64,000 nt of DNA from the NCBI GenBank assembly GCA_964058845.1, contig CAXKVR010000029.1, forward strand, positions 1 through 64,000. The letters are read 5' to 3'. The position numbers and the translations under genes are program-made. Each line of letters opens with the position of its first letter. The stretch's first letter is position 1. The notes beneath the pieces are model-generated. The model ran no database searches. It saw only the letters and a list, made by a program, of their open reading frames with translations, and was not told where the DNA came from. This document shows, in pieces, positions 35,411-46,746 of this stretch. This DNA comes from Carex sylvatica (taxonomy: Eukaryota > Streptophyta > Magnoliopsida > Poales > Cyperaceae).

Positions 35411-37329
35411 GAAATCCCAAGTATGGATGGGATTTCATATACTAACATTGTAAAGTGTGCAACTAATTAATAGAGTTATATAGATTTGTGCCAGAACTAC
35501 ATTACTTGCATGCAGTAACAAGGAGAGTAGTCAAGCAACCCCACTTGACCCTAATTATATTATGCTCAAGTAATTATGTTGGTTGAAAATAAATTATTGT
35601 AGTTGACCTCTATTTGAATGATTCTATACAACACACATAATTTTGAAATAGTAAAAATTACTTAAAACTAATTCTCTACAATGGTTTGTTCCCCAGTTTC
35701 TCATTTTATGATGTAAAAACAGATTTAAGTAAACTACAATTCATTAAATTATTAAATATTAACTTCTGGCTAGATTCATTTTTTTTTTCCAAATTTGACC
35801 CCTATCTGCTAATTGATTCCACTAAGCTATGATGTATAATTGATGGAAAAATAATGCTCATGCTCAGAGGGTGAAAGCATGAGACTATTCGAAAGAGAGT
35901 GAGCAACGACTTGAGTCAACTAATCCAACAATCTAAAATCTTGCTGTCAGGCTGCAAACATCCAAATAAATTTGTTGATATATTGACAAAAGGACAATAT
36001 TACTGAATCTTCACTTTGACCAGAGGTAACAGAGAAAATGAAATTATTGAAGAAAATAAAAAAGGACTTGACAATGCGTGGAATTTTTATCTGCAATGGA
36101 CAAAATTTGTAACAGCAATTATATGAGGAAATGTTTTCAAAGTTCTAACATGATACTGACAGATATGGTGTTGACCTTATCATTGGACTACAATTCTATT
36201 GTATTTGTACCTATATTTCATGTCAACATCACTAAAGATATATAAAATTATGGAAGGAATAGCAGATTGCAACTACAACAAAACTAAGCATATATATCAG
36301 ACTAAAAACATAATAATAAAATATGTAAATTAAAAAATTGATAATAAATCATTATATTCTGTTTGATGTCATAATCCTTGTAATTAAAAGGAGTTTGGAA
36401 AATTCCATTCCAAAACTCTATCTGTCAAACACAACAAACTTTATGAGTTGCTCACTCATAAATATAAAAACTCACATGCATCATGTCTGTTCATTTAAAT
36501 TTTAAAAAAAAGAAGCAAAAAGAGGCTATATATAGAGCCGATTACAAAACATTGGGGCAAATGCAAGCAGTGATTCCAAAAAATTTGGTTTGCACTCCTT
36601 TTTCTTTTTCTAATTTAAATAATAATAGTGTATGTCATTTCTTATACCAATTGGAAAAAATATTGAGTGGGCTCAGAAAGCTATCAAATAAAAAAGAAAG
36701 GAAATTCTATCGTATGAAAATGGATTACTTATTTTATAGTTGGACTATTAACTAAGGTAAAAACGCTGGGCTCCTAGAAAATAAATTAATATGGCCTTTT
36801 TTGCGCTAATATGTAAAATTAGTAAATGTTTTGTGGGCCCTGAGACCACCTATTGGGCTGCTCTTGGAGGCCCTGATTTGCTATTTGGAACATTAATTCA
36901 TACCCAATGTTATCAGAATCAGACCGGACATTGATTCGATAAAGCTCCAGGTCAACGGTTTATTGGCCATACCACTTTTTTTTTAATACTTACATATTTA
37001 TGAGATATAAGTAATATTACAAATAATCATGTCTGATAGAGTGAAAATTTTTATGTACGTATTAAATATTGTGCTATAAAAATAAATTTATAAATTATTA
37101 AAATTGCAAAAAATATATTTTTTTCAATTTCAAATTAAGTATTACTTATTCTTAGAATTATTCAAATAAAACATCGTAGGAATTCTTAATTGTGTTTTAT
37201 ATTTTGTGCGTTTGTGTGTGTTTATGTATTAATTGTTTATATTCTTAGAATTATTCAAGTACAATTATTTAGATTTAAATGGAAAATCAGAGTAATCACA
37301 TTTGTCCTAGGTTTTTTTTTTTCTTTTGA
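35411..37329. other. Downstream flank of gene D and AT-rich spacer
   Basis: 35430-36120 repeats the conserved peptide-gene 3' flank. 36120-37329 is AT-rich spacer. Short open frames near 36483 and 37190 have no supporting features. Confidence 0.5.
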
Positions 37330-38474
37330 CAGAAGACCTGTGGTTGTTTTTAGGGAGTACAATTTAATTTTTGCAATTAGTGGGTGTTTGTCTGGTTTTA
37401 CGGGTTAGTATCTTCACATAAATACTGGTTTCAACTTTAGTCTTAGGTTTGTAGTATTGATTTTGATACTATTGATGTATGTTAGAAATATTTTTTAACT
37501 ATTTAACATCTCTCTGATGGATGTAAGTGACAGGAGAACATGTTTGTATTTCTGGTTGTCATTATGTTTTGCTTGATGTTGCATTTGACAGTTAAGAACT
37601 TCAGATTTGTGCTTTAAATTCCTTTTGGTTTTCTTGGAAGTAAAATATTATTTCAGGGAATCAAATTTAATTTTGTAGAGCATCAGCTTTGAGATCAATA
37701 TATAACAGTAATAGAGCACATCTCGGAAAATATAGAAAAATTCAGAGACTAAAAAAGAAGAACATTGGAGATTGCCAATTACAACGCACAACACAAAAAT
37801 AATGCCACTTTTTTCTCTCTAGGTAAATTGTTGGACTCAAAATGATTTTGTCACCCATTAGTAACCCAATGCTGTTACAAATTTCAAATGTAGATTATCA
37901 AAGTGCTGTTTAATCAATTAATTTGATGTCTAAAAATGAGAACCAAATAACGACAAAAAATTAGTAGAGATCCAAATAACGAAGAAAGATGAAAATCGGA
38001 GATAAAGAAGAAATAAAATAGTAGAGATCCCAATAACGACCAAAAATTAGCCAATAAAAAAATTGACTGTCGGCTTTCTTAATCAATCTTTAAGAGGAGA
38101 ATATTTGAAGAAAAAAAAATACTAAATCGATGAAAATAAATCCCCATGAGAAAAGGAATTTCATTACATATATTACAAAACATATAATAAAATTGAACAG
38201 TAAAATTATTTCTATCGAGGATCTTCGAGGGGACTCCTAAATGTTCCTTGTGAGCGAAAGGAAGACATCATCGAATAGAACGCTGCAAAAAAAATGGACA
38301 AAAGCTTATGTATTGGCAACAAACAAGTAATGTAAAAATGATATATTTATTTGTCAAAACAGCAGCAGCTTGATTAGTCAACCAATCCTACCAAGGTTTG
38401 TAACATAAAAACAAAAATGTTCAGTGTGGTCTAAATCTAAATATTCAAATAATAATAAAATTCCGAACCTTATT
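37330..38474 (-). other. 3' flank and terminal exon of the second NLR copy
   Basis: Alignable with 11115-12184 (for example GAGTACAATTTAATTTT and GGGTGTTTGTCT). The terminal exon acceptor TTTTTTTGCAG on the minus strand, followed by CGTTCTATTCGATGATGTC, lies at about 38283. Confidence 0.6.
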
Positions 38475-39617
38475 TTATTTATTGTAGATCCCACTTTTAA
38501 TGTTAGGGAAACCGCAACCATAAAGATTCACATAACACGAATGCCCTAATGGAATCAACTCATTCGGCAGAACACAAAGCAAATAACATAACTGAATTTC
38601 CAGCCTTGTAAGTGATGAAATGCTCTCTCCATTAGAGGAATCACCAAGTGGCTCAGTAGATTCCATCAAGTGCAGTCCATCCATCGTTATTGATTGCAGA
38701 ATTTCACAAGAGTAAATCCCCAGTGTATCCAACATATTCATATTTCCTAGTCTGGTAATCAACTTCAGATGGGCACAACTTACAATATGCAATTCTTCAA
38801 GCTGGGAGGGCAGCTGCTTCAGCTGTAGAACTTGGATACTATCACATGTATCAATAGTGAGGTGCTTGAGAGTGTGAAGATTGCGGAATGGAAGAGATTC
38901 AATATTGAAACAACAATCTAACCAGATTTTCTGTATTGATTGCAACGAAGACGGATCACTCATCCATCCCGGAAATCTGGCAGAAGAATAAAAGCTTAAT
39001 TGAAGAATTTTGAGGTTAGGATGTGGCTGGAGGGATTCCAACCAGGAAAAAGCTGCATCATCGACACCAACCCACTTGTCCTCACAAGCTTCTGGTTTGA
39101 CGCTTAATATCAACTGTGATCCCTCAGGGTAATATGATACCTCGAAATCAGTTTCCCAGCTTAAATTCAAAGTTTCAGGTTTGCATTTATTTCTCATGTT
39201 AGCACACTGGGCATCTTTTAAATTAGTCATTCCATAAATAGAGAGATTTCCTTCAAGGTCTGTTATATCCTTTAACCAAGCTATATTTTTAACTCTCAAC
39301 CTTGCTGTCATTTTCTTTATTGATGGAAAATTAGCAAAACCATGAGGGACATATTCCATTAAATTATCTCCAATAACTAATCTCAGTAAGTTACTAAGAA
39401 GATCACCAATACTTTCAGGTAGATATTCCAGGATAGAGCAATTGAGAACTAATATCTGTAGGTTGTAAAGGACACCAACGGATGATGGCAATATTCTAAG
39501 TAATGGAGAAGTAATACTAAGATAGGCAAGGTGTTTCAACATTTCAAGGTTGCCAGGAATCTTTGTCAAAATATCCTTTTCAATTCGAATACCCTGAGTG
39601 CTTCAAACCTAGTGAGG
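38475..39617 (-). pseudogene. NLR fragment: leucine-rich repeat region only
   Basis: The minus strand is open for 364 codons from 39569 and is a paralogue of the LRR half of the 12-18 kb NLR (LAYLSITS, ARLRVKNIAWLKDITDLEGN, GNLSIYGMTNLKDAQ, LPSQLEELHI). It retains QKIWLDC where the other copy has a stop. Upstream, FEALRV is still readable, but a missing base near 39580 breaks the frame. Homology ends sharply at 39617, so the coiled coil, the NB-ARC domain and the first repeats are absent. It ends with GCGFPNIKSGIYNK. Without an NB-ARC domain it cannot be a canonical receptor; an LRR-only transcript is possible but unsupported. Confidence 0.9.
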
Positions 39618-40510
39618 TTACATATGGACCGTCCAGTGCAATTTTTCAGCGAAATTTGAAATCAGATAAATCTGATCAAGCACGAATCAACAAAATAGAT
39701 CGATTGGATGGTTTAAAAGTTCATTGCTCCATGCCCCACGAACAATCGTTTTGATATTAGCCTATCTATCTATCTATCTATCGATCGATCTATTTATCTA
39801 TATATGTATATAAATTCCAAGAACAAAAATAATCAATCAATTATTTTTTGTTTTTTTTTTTTGGATTTCATAATTTCCGTCGGTTAATTAATCAATCCAA
39901 TAATCCAACTAAATTATTTTACAAAAGTCAGGTAATTTTCCAATCAAATTTTAATCATATTGTGCTGTGCACTTTTAGAAAAATTGTATAACAAAAATAA
40001 ATTGAAACCGGCACTAAAAAAATTATATCCTTTTATATAATTACGCTCAAATAGTAACCCATATTTTTTTTTATATATTTATAGTAAATAATTCAACTGA
40101 TACATTGTTTGTACGTACGTAGTAGAAGATTTAATGAATTAATATATTTAAAGTTTTTTAATCTTTATTGACTGTATCTTAGACAAAACAGTAACTATTA
40201 TAATAAGAAAAAAAATTCAATAATTTGGGTAATAAGAAGCAATATCAATGTTGCCACAATAGATATATAAATCTTAAAATTATTTTATCTTTGACGTAAT
40301 AACAAAAAATAATAAACGAATTGAATGTCTCTATTTTTTACTTGCATTATGTACGACTTACTCATGAAATATACATAGCGAATGAGAATGACAAATTTCA
40401 ATCACTGAATATTAAATATGAACATGGTTTCTATTTGGCATCTGTGTATTATTAAGGAAAACATACATAGTTTGTTATTTAAAATCATGAAGATTTCTTA
40501 TTGAAATTTG
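39618..40510. other. Spacer with a (TATC)n microsatellite
   Basis: Holds a TATC/GATC tetranucleotide run at 39760-39800 and peptide-flank-like sequence (about 39860-40200 resembles 28370-28800). No gene is seen. Confidence 0.5.
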
Positions 40511-40674
40511 TACAACAACAAGGTAGGCACTTTTCGCGAGAGTAAAAAGTGACTTTTCGCGACGGAATACCGTCATAAATATATTTTTTCTATTAGTGAT
40601 GGTACTTTTCGTGACGGAGTAGCATCATAAATGTATTTTTTTCTCTCGTAAAAAGTGCCTACCTTGTTGTTGTA
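40511..40674. mobile_element. Fold-back MITE, 164 bp
   Basis: TACAACAACAAGGTAGGCAC, then TTTT, at the left end is inverted exactly at the right end. Internal units TTTTCGCGACGG and CTTTTCGTGACGG alternate. No coding capacity. Confidence 0.85.
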
Positions 40675-41419
40675 TTGATTTATAATTGGTTAGCATCCAT
40701 ATTTAGTTATTTACTATCCAATTTCATAGTATCCATATTTACTATCAAAATTCAATTTATTATTGGCTATCATCCATATCTCCATCTCCATTTCATTATT
40801 AAGCACGTTGGGTGTCCGATCCACCAACGGATACGATTGAAAGATGTAATTTTGAATTTAATCTCCGCTCTCCAATCACATAATCTGTATTATTTTGATT
40901 AAATACATATGAATAATGTGTAGAAGTCTAAATTTAACTAAAAAAATACTCGCCACACTTACCGCCGCACGATACATTAAAATTAAAATTAAACAGATTC
41001 TGAAATTTAGCAATATAATTCTCTGTTTTCTTCTTTCTTTGTTTCCTTATTTCTTCCTTTCCAATTGAACCGGCTCTATCTTCCAATTCGATTTATGAGG
41101 CTCTTTTTTCTCCAGTGAAGAAGCGAACTTTCAGCTTGATCCCAGGCTCCCAGCGGCTCAACCAAATGAAGAAGCGAAATAGGCAAATAGCGAATGAGGA
41201 TTTTTTTTGTTTTGCTCTCTGATTCTAGCGGAAATAACCAAATGAAATGAAGCCTTTTTTGTGTGTTTTACTTCCTTGTCCGGTTGTCCCAGCGGCTCAA
41301 CAAAAGGAAAGTATTTTGTTAATCAAATATTTTTTAATTAGCCAAGATGGCAAGATGCGAACTGTAGTCGAAGATGCGGTAGCGAAATTTTTTCAGCCAG
41401 TAGGCAGCACTATTTCGGA

Positions 41420-42490
41420 TTATCATTCTTTGTTATTTTTTGCAAGACAAAAGAGAAGAGATTTAAGAAAACAGCTTATTATTGTATTTTTATTTTTCAG
41501 ATTTACATGTCTCTATTTATAGTTACAAGGTAAACAAATTAACCGTTGGAATACACTATTCCCTATTGTTATTAATTACAAGGCAATCTTTTCTACAAGG
41601 CACTATTTCCTATTCTATTAAATAAACTAGTTGTTGCAATTTGAATTCTATTTTATATTTCAACACTCCTCTCAAACTAGGAATGTATATATCGTACAAT
41701 CCTAGCTTGCTTGTAATTTTCTCAATTGGACTCGGATCCAACCCTTTGGTAAAGATATCCACGAGTTAATCTCCACTTTTTACGTATGAAATTTCAATTT
41801 CTTTTGCTTAAATATTTTCTCTAATAAAGTGACAACCTACTTATATATGTTTTGTTTGCTCATGGAACACGAGATTTTAAGCTATATGTCGTGCCGAATT
41901 GTTGTCACAGTATATTTTTATCGGTTCTTGAGTTTTAAATCCTATGTCTAAAAGGAGTTGCTTGCTCCAAGTTGGTTCACTTGCGGTTGATGCCATGTCA
42001 TGATATTCAGTTTCGGTGCTTGATCATGCTACGATATTTTATTTCTTACTTTTCCATGTGACTAGATTTCCACCTATAAATGTGCAAAAATTGGTTGTCG
42101 ATTTTCTATTGAATTTTTCAGCCCAGTTTGCAACGGAATAGCCACACATATCATTATAATTTATTTTTTTCATCCAAATACCCTTACCGGGATAACTTCT
42201 TTTGCACCTCAGAATTATATTTATGGCTTAAATGTGACGTTCTTAGTGAGTGCATGAACTTACTAATTAGACTTACGAAAAAAAAATATATCCAAATGAG
42301 TAACCGTTAGATAGATCAATTTTTCTAGAAGTCTTTGAAATTAATTTATGTCTTTTAAAAGTTCACAAACTTCAATATTTAATTTGCACTTGTTGTCAAC
42401 TGAAGTAGAGACCGGTTTACATCTTAATTTACCAGTTTCTATTAATAATCAAGTGTTTATTTTCTTTGAAAAATAAAGAGCCTTTTATCT
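41420..42490 (-). mobile_element. Ty1/copia retrotransposon 3' fragment, second copy
   Basis: Same LTR end and RNase H region as at 30380-31640, including GGTTCACTTGCGGTTGATGC and ATTTCAACACTCCTCTCAAA (a purine tract on the minus strand). It has stops and indels. It precedes peptide gene E exactly as the first copy precedes gene C, showing that both were duplicated as one block. Confidence 0.75.
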
Positions 42491-42755
42491 GCAAAAGCTA
42501 CCTCTATTCTTAAAAAATATTTAAGATATTCTCAATCTTGTAAGAAAAATAATGGTCCAACCATTTTTACTTGTACAGAAAAATTGCAGGCCAATCCTTG
42601 CCAACCTATCTGAAGAGAGAAATCTCTTCAGTCAACTATTCAAACAAATTAAGATTGCAATCGTTATCAAACTAGAAAAGATCCTGACTTGTTCATGCAT
42701 CGCCAAAAAATGAAAAATGCACCATAACTAACGACAATCGTGCTGAAAAGTTGCT

Positions 42756-42870
42756 TTGACCTGAGGTCAACGGAGAAGATATCATTGTAGAAAAGTCCAG
42801 AGGTGCTATATATCGTATCCATATATTTTTTTAATTAATTACAATAGTTGCCTGGGAAAGTCTATGTATA
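42756..42870 (+). promoter_or_regulatory. Promoter of peptide gene E: W-box dyad and altered TATA box
   Basis: TTGACCTGAGGTCAA at 42756-42770. The TATA position (42863-42870) reads TATGTATA instead of TATATATA, which may weaken it. Confidence 0.6.
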
Positions 42871-42936
42871 GGAATGAATCCTTGAGAGTACCAACAACAT
42901 CATAAAACAAAGCTGGATAAAATAAATGTTCCAAAA

Positions 42937-43409
42937 ATGTCAACAACAAAAGCTCTCTCAGTTCTCTGTATTCTCTTCCTATTTTTCACAAGCTCTCTCA
43001 TATTACCTAGTACCGATGCTGCTCGAACCCTGGAAGAGAGCAAGGATGGTAGTGAATAATCTCTCTCTCTTAATTAATTTATGGTGTATTCTTTTTTAAA
43101 TTAAGGAAGTATTCAGACTTCAATTGACTTATAATTCAATGAAACTTGAACCAGTACCTTTTAATTTGCTCCTAATTATTTAAGTGGCAAGTTGAAATTT
43201 TTTGTAATAGATAAAGTGAGAGAGATATATGTTCCGTAATTCTTTCATTATTAGTAAATTATTAATTGCAAATCTACTTTGTCATCTCCTCATTTTCAGC
43301 AATCAACTATGAACCACTCCCTAGTGCAAGGCCACCAGTCCCTCGACCCTGCAGCAAGAAGAATCATCCTAAAGGTTGTCATGGTTCTCCTCCTGAAGCA
43401 AAGCCGTAG
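42937..43409 (+). CDS. Secreted cysteine-pair peptide E
   Basis: Exons 42937-43051 and 43300-43409 with a 248-bp phase-1 intron encode 74 residues. The signal peptide is MSTTKALSVLCILFLFF, ending PSTDA before AR: the usual Cys five residues before the Arg is Ser. The pro segment is TLEESKDG. Exon 2 encodes TINYEPLPSARPPVPRP, then CSKKNHPKGC (spacing x8) and HGSPPEAKP. The donor is GTGAAT rather than GTAAAT/GTAAGT, still a GT but probably weaker; together with the TATA change this may lower expression. E and F differ by few residues and arose by tandem duplication. Confidence 0.72.
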
Positions 43410-43738
43410 AAGAATGATGCTTGGTTACATGAAAGAGTTAGAGCAAGAAGAATGCAACAACGTATTTATGTACGTGTATAAATAAAAAGAAGTGAGATTT
43501 ATGTATGTGATTGGTTGAAATCTCCATTATGGAGGGGATCTAATATATTAATAGGTTTGTGCCAAAAACTAGTGTTCATCTAAATAAATCTGCCCATGCC
43601 CTCCACAACTCTTGCATGCAGTCAACTATTCCAACAAATTAAGATTGCAATCGTTATCAAACTAGAAAAGATCATGACTTTTTCAAGCATCGCCAAAAAA
43701 ATAAAAAATGCACCATAACTAATGACAAGCGTGTTGCA

Positions 43739-43855
43739 TTGACCTGAGGTCAACGAAGAAGATATCATTGTAGAAAGGTCCAGAGGTGCTATATATCGTA
43801 TCCATATCTTTTTTTAAAATTAATTGCAATAATTGTCTAGGAAAGTCTATATATA
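43739..43855 (+). promoter_or_regulatory. Promoter of peptide gene F: W-box dyad and TATA box
   Basis: TTGACCTGAGGTCAA at 43739-43753 and TATATATA at 43848-43855. Confidence 0.65.
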
Positions 43856-43922
43856 GGAGTGAATCCTTGAGAGTACCAACTACATCATAAATCAAAGCTG
43901 AACAAAAATAAATTTCCAAAAA

Positions 43923-44398
43923 ATGTCAACAAGAAAAGCTCTCCCAGTTCTCTGCATTCTCTTTCTATTTTTCACTAGCTCTCTCATATTGCCTACTACC
44001 GATGCTGCTCGAACCCTGGAAGAGAGCAAGGCTGGTAGTAAATAATCCCTCTCTCTTTTAATTAATTTCTGGTGTATTCTTTTTCAAATTAAGGAAGTAT
44101 TCAGTCTTTAATTGACTTATAATTCAATGAAACTTGAACCAGTACCTTTTAATTTGCTCCTAATTATTTAAGTGGCAAGTTGAAATTTTGTTGTAATAGA
44201 TAAAGTGAGAGAGATATATGTTCCGTAATTCTTTCATTATTAGTAAATTATTAATTGCAAATCTACTTTGTCATCTCCTCATTTTCAGCAATCAACTATG
44301 GACTACTCCCTAGAGCAAGGCCACCAGGCCCTCGACCCTGCAGCAAGAAGAATCATCCTAAAGGTTGTCACGGTTCTCCTCCTGAAGCAAAGCCCTAG
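43923..44398 (+). CDS. Secreted cysteine-pair peptide F
   Basis: Exons 43923-44037 and 44289-44398 with a 251-bp phase-1 intron encode 74 residues. The signal peptide is MSTRKALPVLCILFLFF, ending PTTDA before AR; the pro segment is TLEESKAG. Exon 2 encodes TINYGLLPRARPPGPRP, then CSKKNHPKGC (x8) and HGSPPEAKP. Compared with E, the mature part differs around EPLPS/GLLPR and V/G before PRP. The donor (GTAAAT), TATA box and dyad are all in good condition, so of the E/F pair F looks the more likely to be expressed. Confidence 0.77.
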
Positions 44399-44600
44399 AA
44401 GAATGATGCTTGGTTACATGAAAGAGTTAGAGCAAGAAGAATGCAACAACGTATTTATGTACGTGTATAAATAAAAAGAAGTGAGATTTATGTATGTGCT
44501 TGGTTCAAATCTCCATTATGGAGGGGATTTAATATATTAATTAATATTGTAAAGTGTGCAATTAATTAATAGTCATATATGATTTTGCCAAAAACTAGTT

Positions 44601-46260
44601 TTAATTCACCTAAATAAATCTGCCCAATGCCATCTACGTCCCTTGCATACAGAGAGGTCAAGCAACTCCACTTGACTCTAATTTGATTATCCTTAAGTAA
44701 TTATGTTGGTTGAAATAAATTATTGTGACGGATATAAATTAGTTAAAACACACAATTTTGAAATAGTAAAAATTAGTTAAAACTAATTCCTCCGGGTTTG
44801 TTCCCCTCTTTCTCAATTTATAATGTAAAAACAAAATTAAGTAACCTCAAAATCATTTAAGCATTAACTTCTGACTACATTCAATTTTTTTTACCCAAGT
44901 TGACTCCCTGATCTGCTAATTTATCCTATGAGCCATGATATATAATTGAGCAAAAAAATGCCTTGCTCGAGGCTCAGAGGCTCAGATTCTCAGAATACTT
45001 AATTTTTGAGAAAAAAGCCAGACCAATCTCTTGCCACCCCAACCCTATCCCAATTAAGGAGAGAGAGCAACGACTTGAGTCAACTAATCGATCACAGTTA
45101 AGCCACAAAACATCCAAATAAACTTGTTGATATATTGACAAAAGGACAATATTACTGAAACTTCACTTTGACCAGAGGTAACAGAGAAAATGAAATCATT
45201 GAAGTAAATAACAAAAGGACTTGACAATGCGTAGAATTTGGATACGCAATGGAGAATTTGGACCGACATTTTATCCATATCTTAAAAGTTTTTTTTTTCC
45301 ATTGAAAACCTGTCTTTTGTTCCAATTAATAGATCTGAGCATGCTTAGGAAAGTTTTAATACAAAGTTTGAAGTTATTTTTGATGTACAATTTTTCTAAA
45401 AGGGCACGACACAATATGATTCAAATTTGATTGGAAAATTACCTGACGTGCGTAGAATTTAGTTGGATTAATGGATTTATTAATTAACCAATGGGCATTT
45501 TGAAATCGTAAACAACAAACAAAAAATAATGGACATATTATTTTGTTCTTAGATTATTGACTGATAAAGGTCCCAACTGCAGAGGACGTATAGAATGAAG
45601 AGTAAAAATAAATTAATAGACACCATTGCAGTGGACCTCATGATTCATTATGACTGAGATTGATAGAGTACAGTACACACTATTGAATGAAAAAAAGACA
45701 AAATTTTGAACAAAAAAAAAAAAGTCAAAAAAAAGTCAATCAACCAGATAAGATGCAAAAAAATTGTCGTGCGATGAACAAATTAAAATTGGAAACAAAG
45801 ATTTGTGTAAAATTTACTCAAGTAATTGGTTGTCTAGATGAACGACTTAGTAGAAAGAAAGTACGAATTAATTTGATTAGTTCGGTTCGGTTGGGTGTAC
45901 TAATGGGTCAGACCCAGCTGACACGCATTTGCATGATATCATTTACTTTACAATCAGATCTAAATTGGAGCTAAACACCGGAAGTCCATGCAAACAATTA
46001 GTGTAAAATATAAATATATCATGCCGAGCAAATTTAGGGTAAAAAAAAATAAAAATATGGTCCAAGCAAATTTACTTTCCAGAGAAAAAAACATAGGCCA
46101 ATCCCTTACCACCCTATCTGAAGGAGAGAAATGTCTTCAGTCAACTATTCTAACAAATTAAGATTGCAATCGTTGTCAAACTACAGAAGATCCTGACTTG
46201 TTCATGCATTGCCAAGGATTGAAAAATGCACCATAACTAACGACAAGTGTGCTGAAAAGT
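44601..46260. other. Downstream flank of gene F and upstream flank of pseudogene G
   Basis: 44690-45540 and 45700-46000 match the flanks around genes C and D. No independent gene is supported. Confidence 0.55.
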
Positions 46261-46403
46261 TGCATTGACCTTAGGTAAAGGGAAGATAAATCATATCTGT
46301 TTTTAATTAATTGTCATAATTGACTGGGGAATTAGTCTATATATAGGAATGAATCCTTGGAGGGTACAAAGCAGGATAAGAAGGGTAAAATAAATTTCCA
46401 AAA

Positions 46404-46746
46404 ATGTCAACAACAAAAACTATTTTTCACTAGCTCCCTCATATTACCTTCTACGGAGGCTGGTGTGTATATATATATTTTTAAAAGTATTCAAACTTTA
46501 GTTGACATGATAATTCAAAGAAACGAGAACCACCCTGCAGTATTACAAATCTGGTGTACATCTGCTGTTTTTCTTTCATTAGTTATTAATTTTAAAATTA
46601 CAAATCTACTTTGTCATTTCAGCAATCAGCCCCAGAGTATTACAGCCAAAGCCTTCCGTTCCACCAGGCAAGCCCCGAGGCAGCCTTACACTGGGAGGTG
46701 CACTAGGTTATATAGAAAAAAATGTCCTCCTGAAGCAAAGCCCTAG
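46404..46746 (+). pseudogene. Broken peptide gene G
   Basis: Exon 1 starts ATGTCAACAACAAAAACT, but about 26 bases of the signal-peptide region are missing, so the frame meets TAG within ten codons. The pro segment is also deleted (CTACGGAGGCTG runs straight into intron-like sequence). Exon 2 (46623-46746) is recognisable after TTTCAG; its first half reads ISPRVLQPKPSVPPG, then a one-base slip leads to QPYTGRCTRLYRKKC and PPEAKP. The W-box dyad upstream is degenerate (TTGACCTTAGGTAAA at 46265-46279). Confidence 0.85.

Larger units (their letters stand above)
42631..44600 (+). repeat. Tandem duplication, unit 990 bp, carrying peptide genes E and F
   Basis: GTCAACTATT starts unit 1 at 42631 and unit 2 at 43621. 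Each unit holds promoter, both exons and 3' flank. The junction (TTGCATGCAG joined to TCAACTATTCC) shares CAG with the natural upstream context (CTTCAGTCAACT), suggesting microhomology. Confidence 0.85.

Noticed and set aside
43279..44474. 68-codon frames spanning exon 2 of peptide genes E and F (SSPHFQQSTM start)
   Set aside because: They use a different frame from the one giving the signal peptide, two cysteines and PPEAKP tail; they persist only because E and F are recent duplicates.
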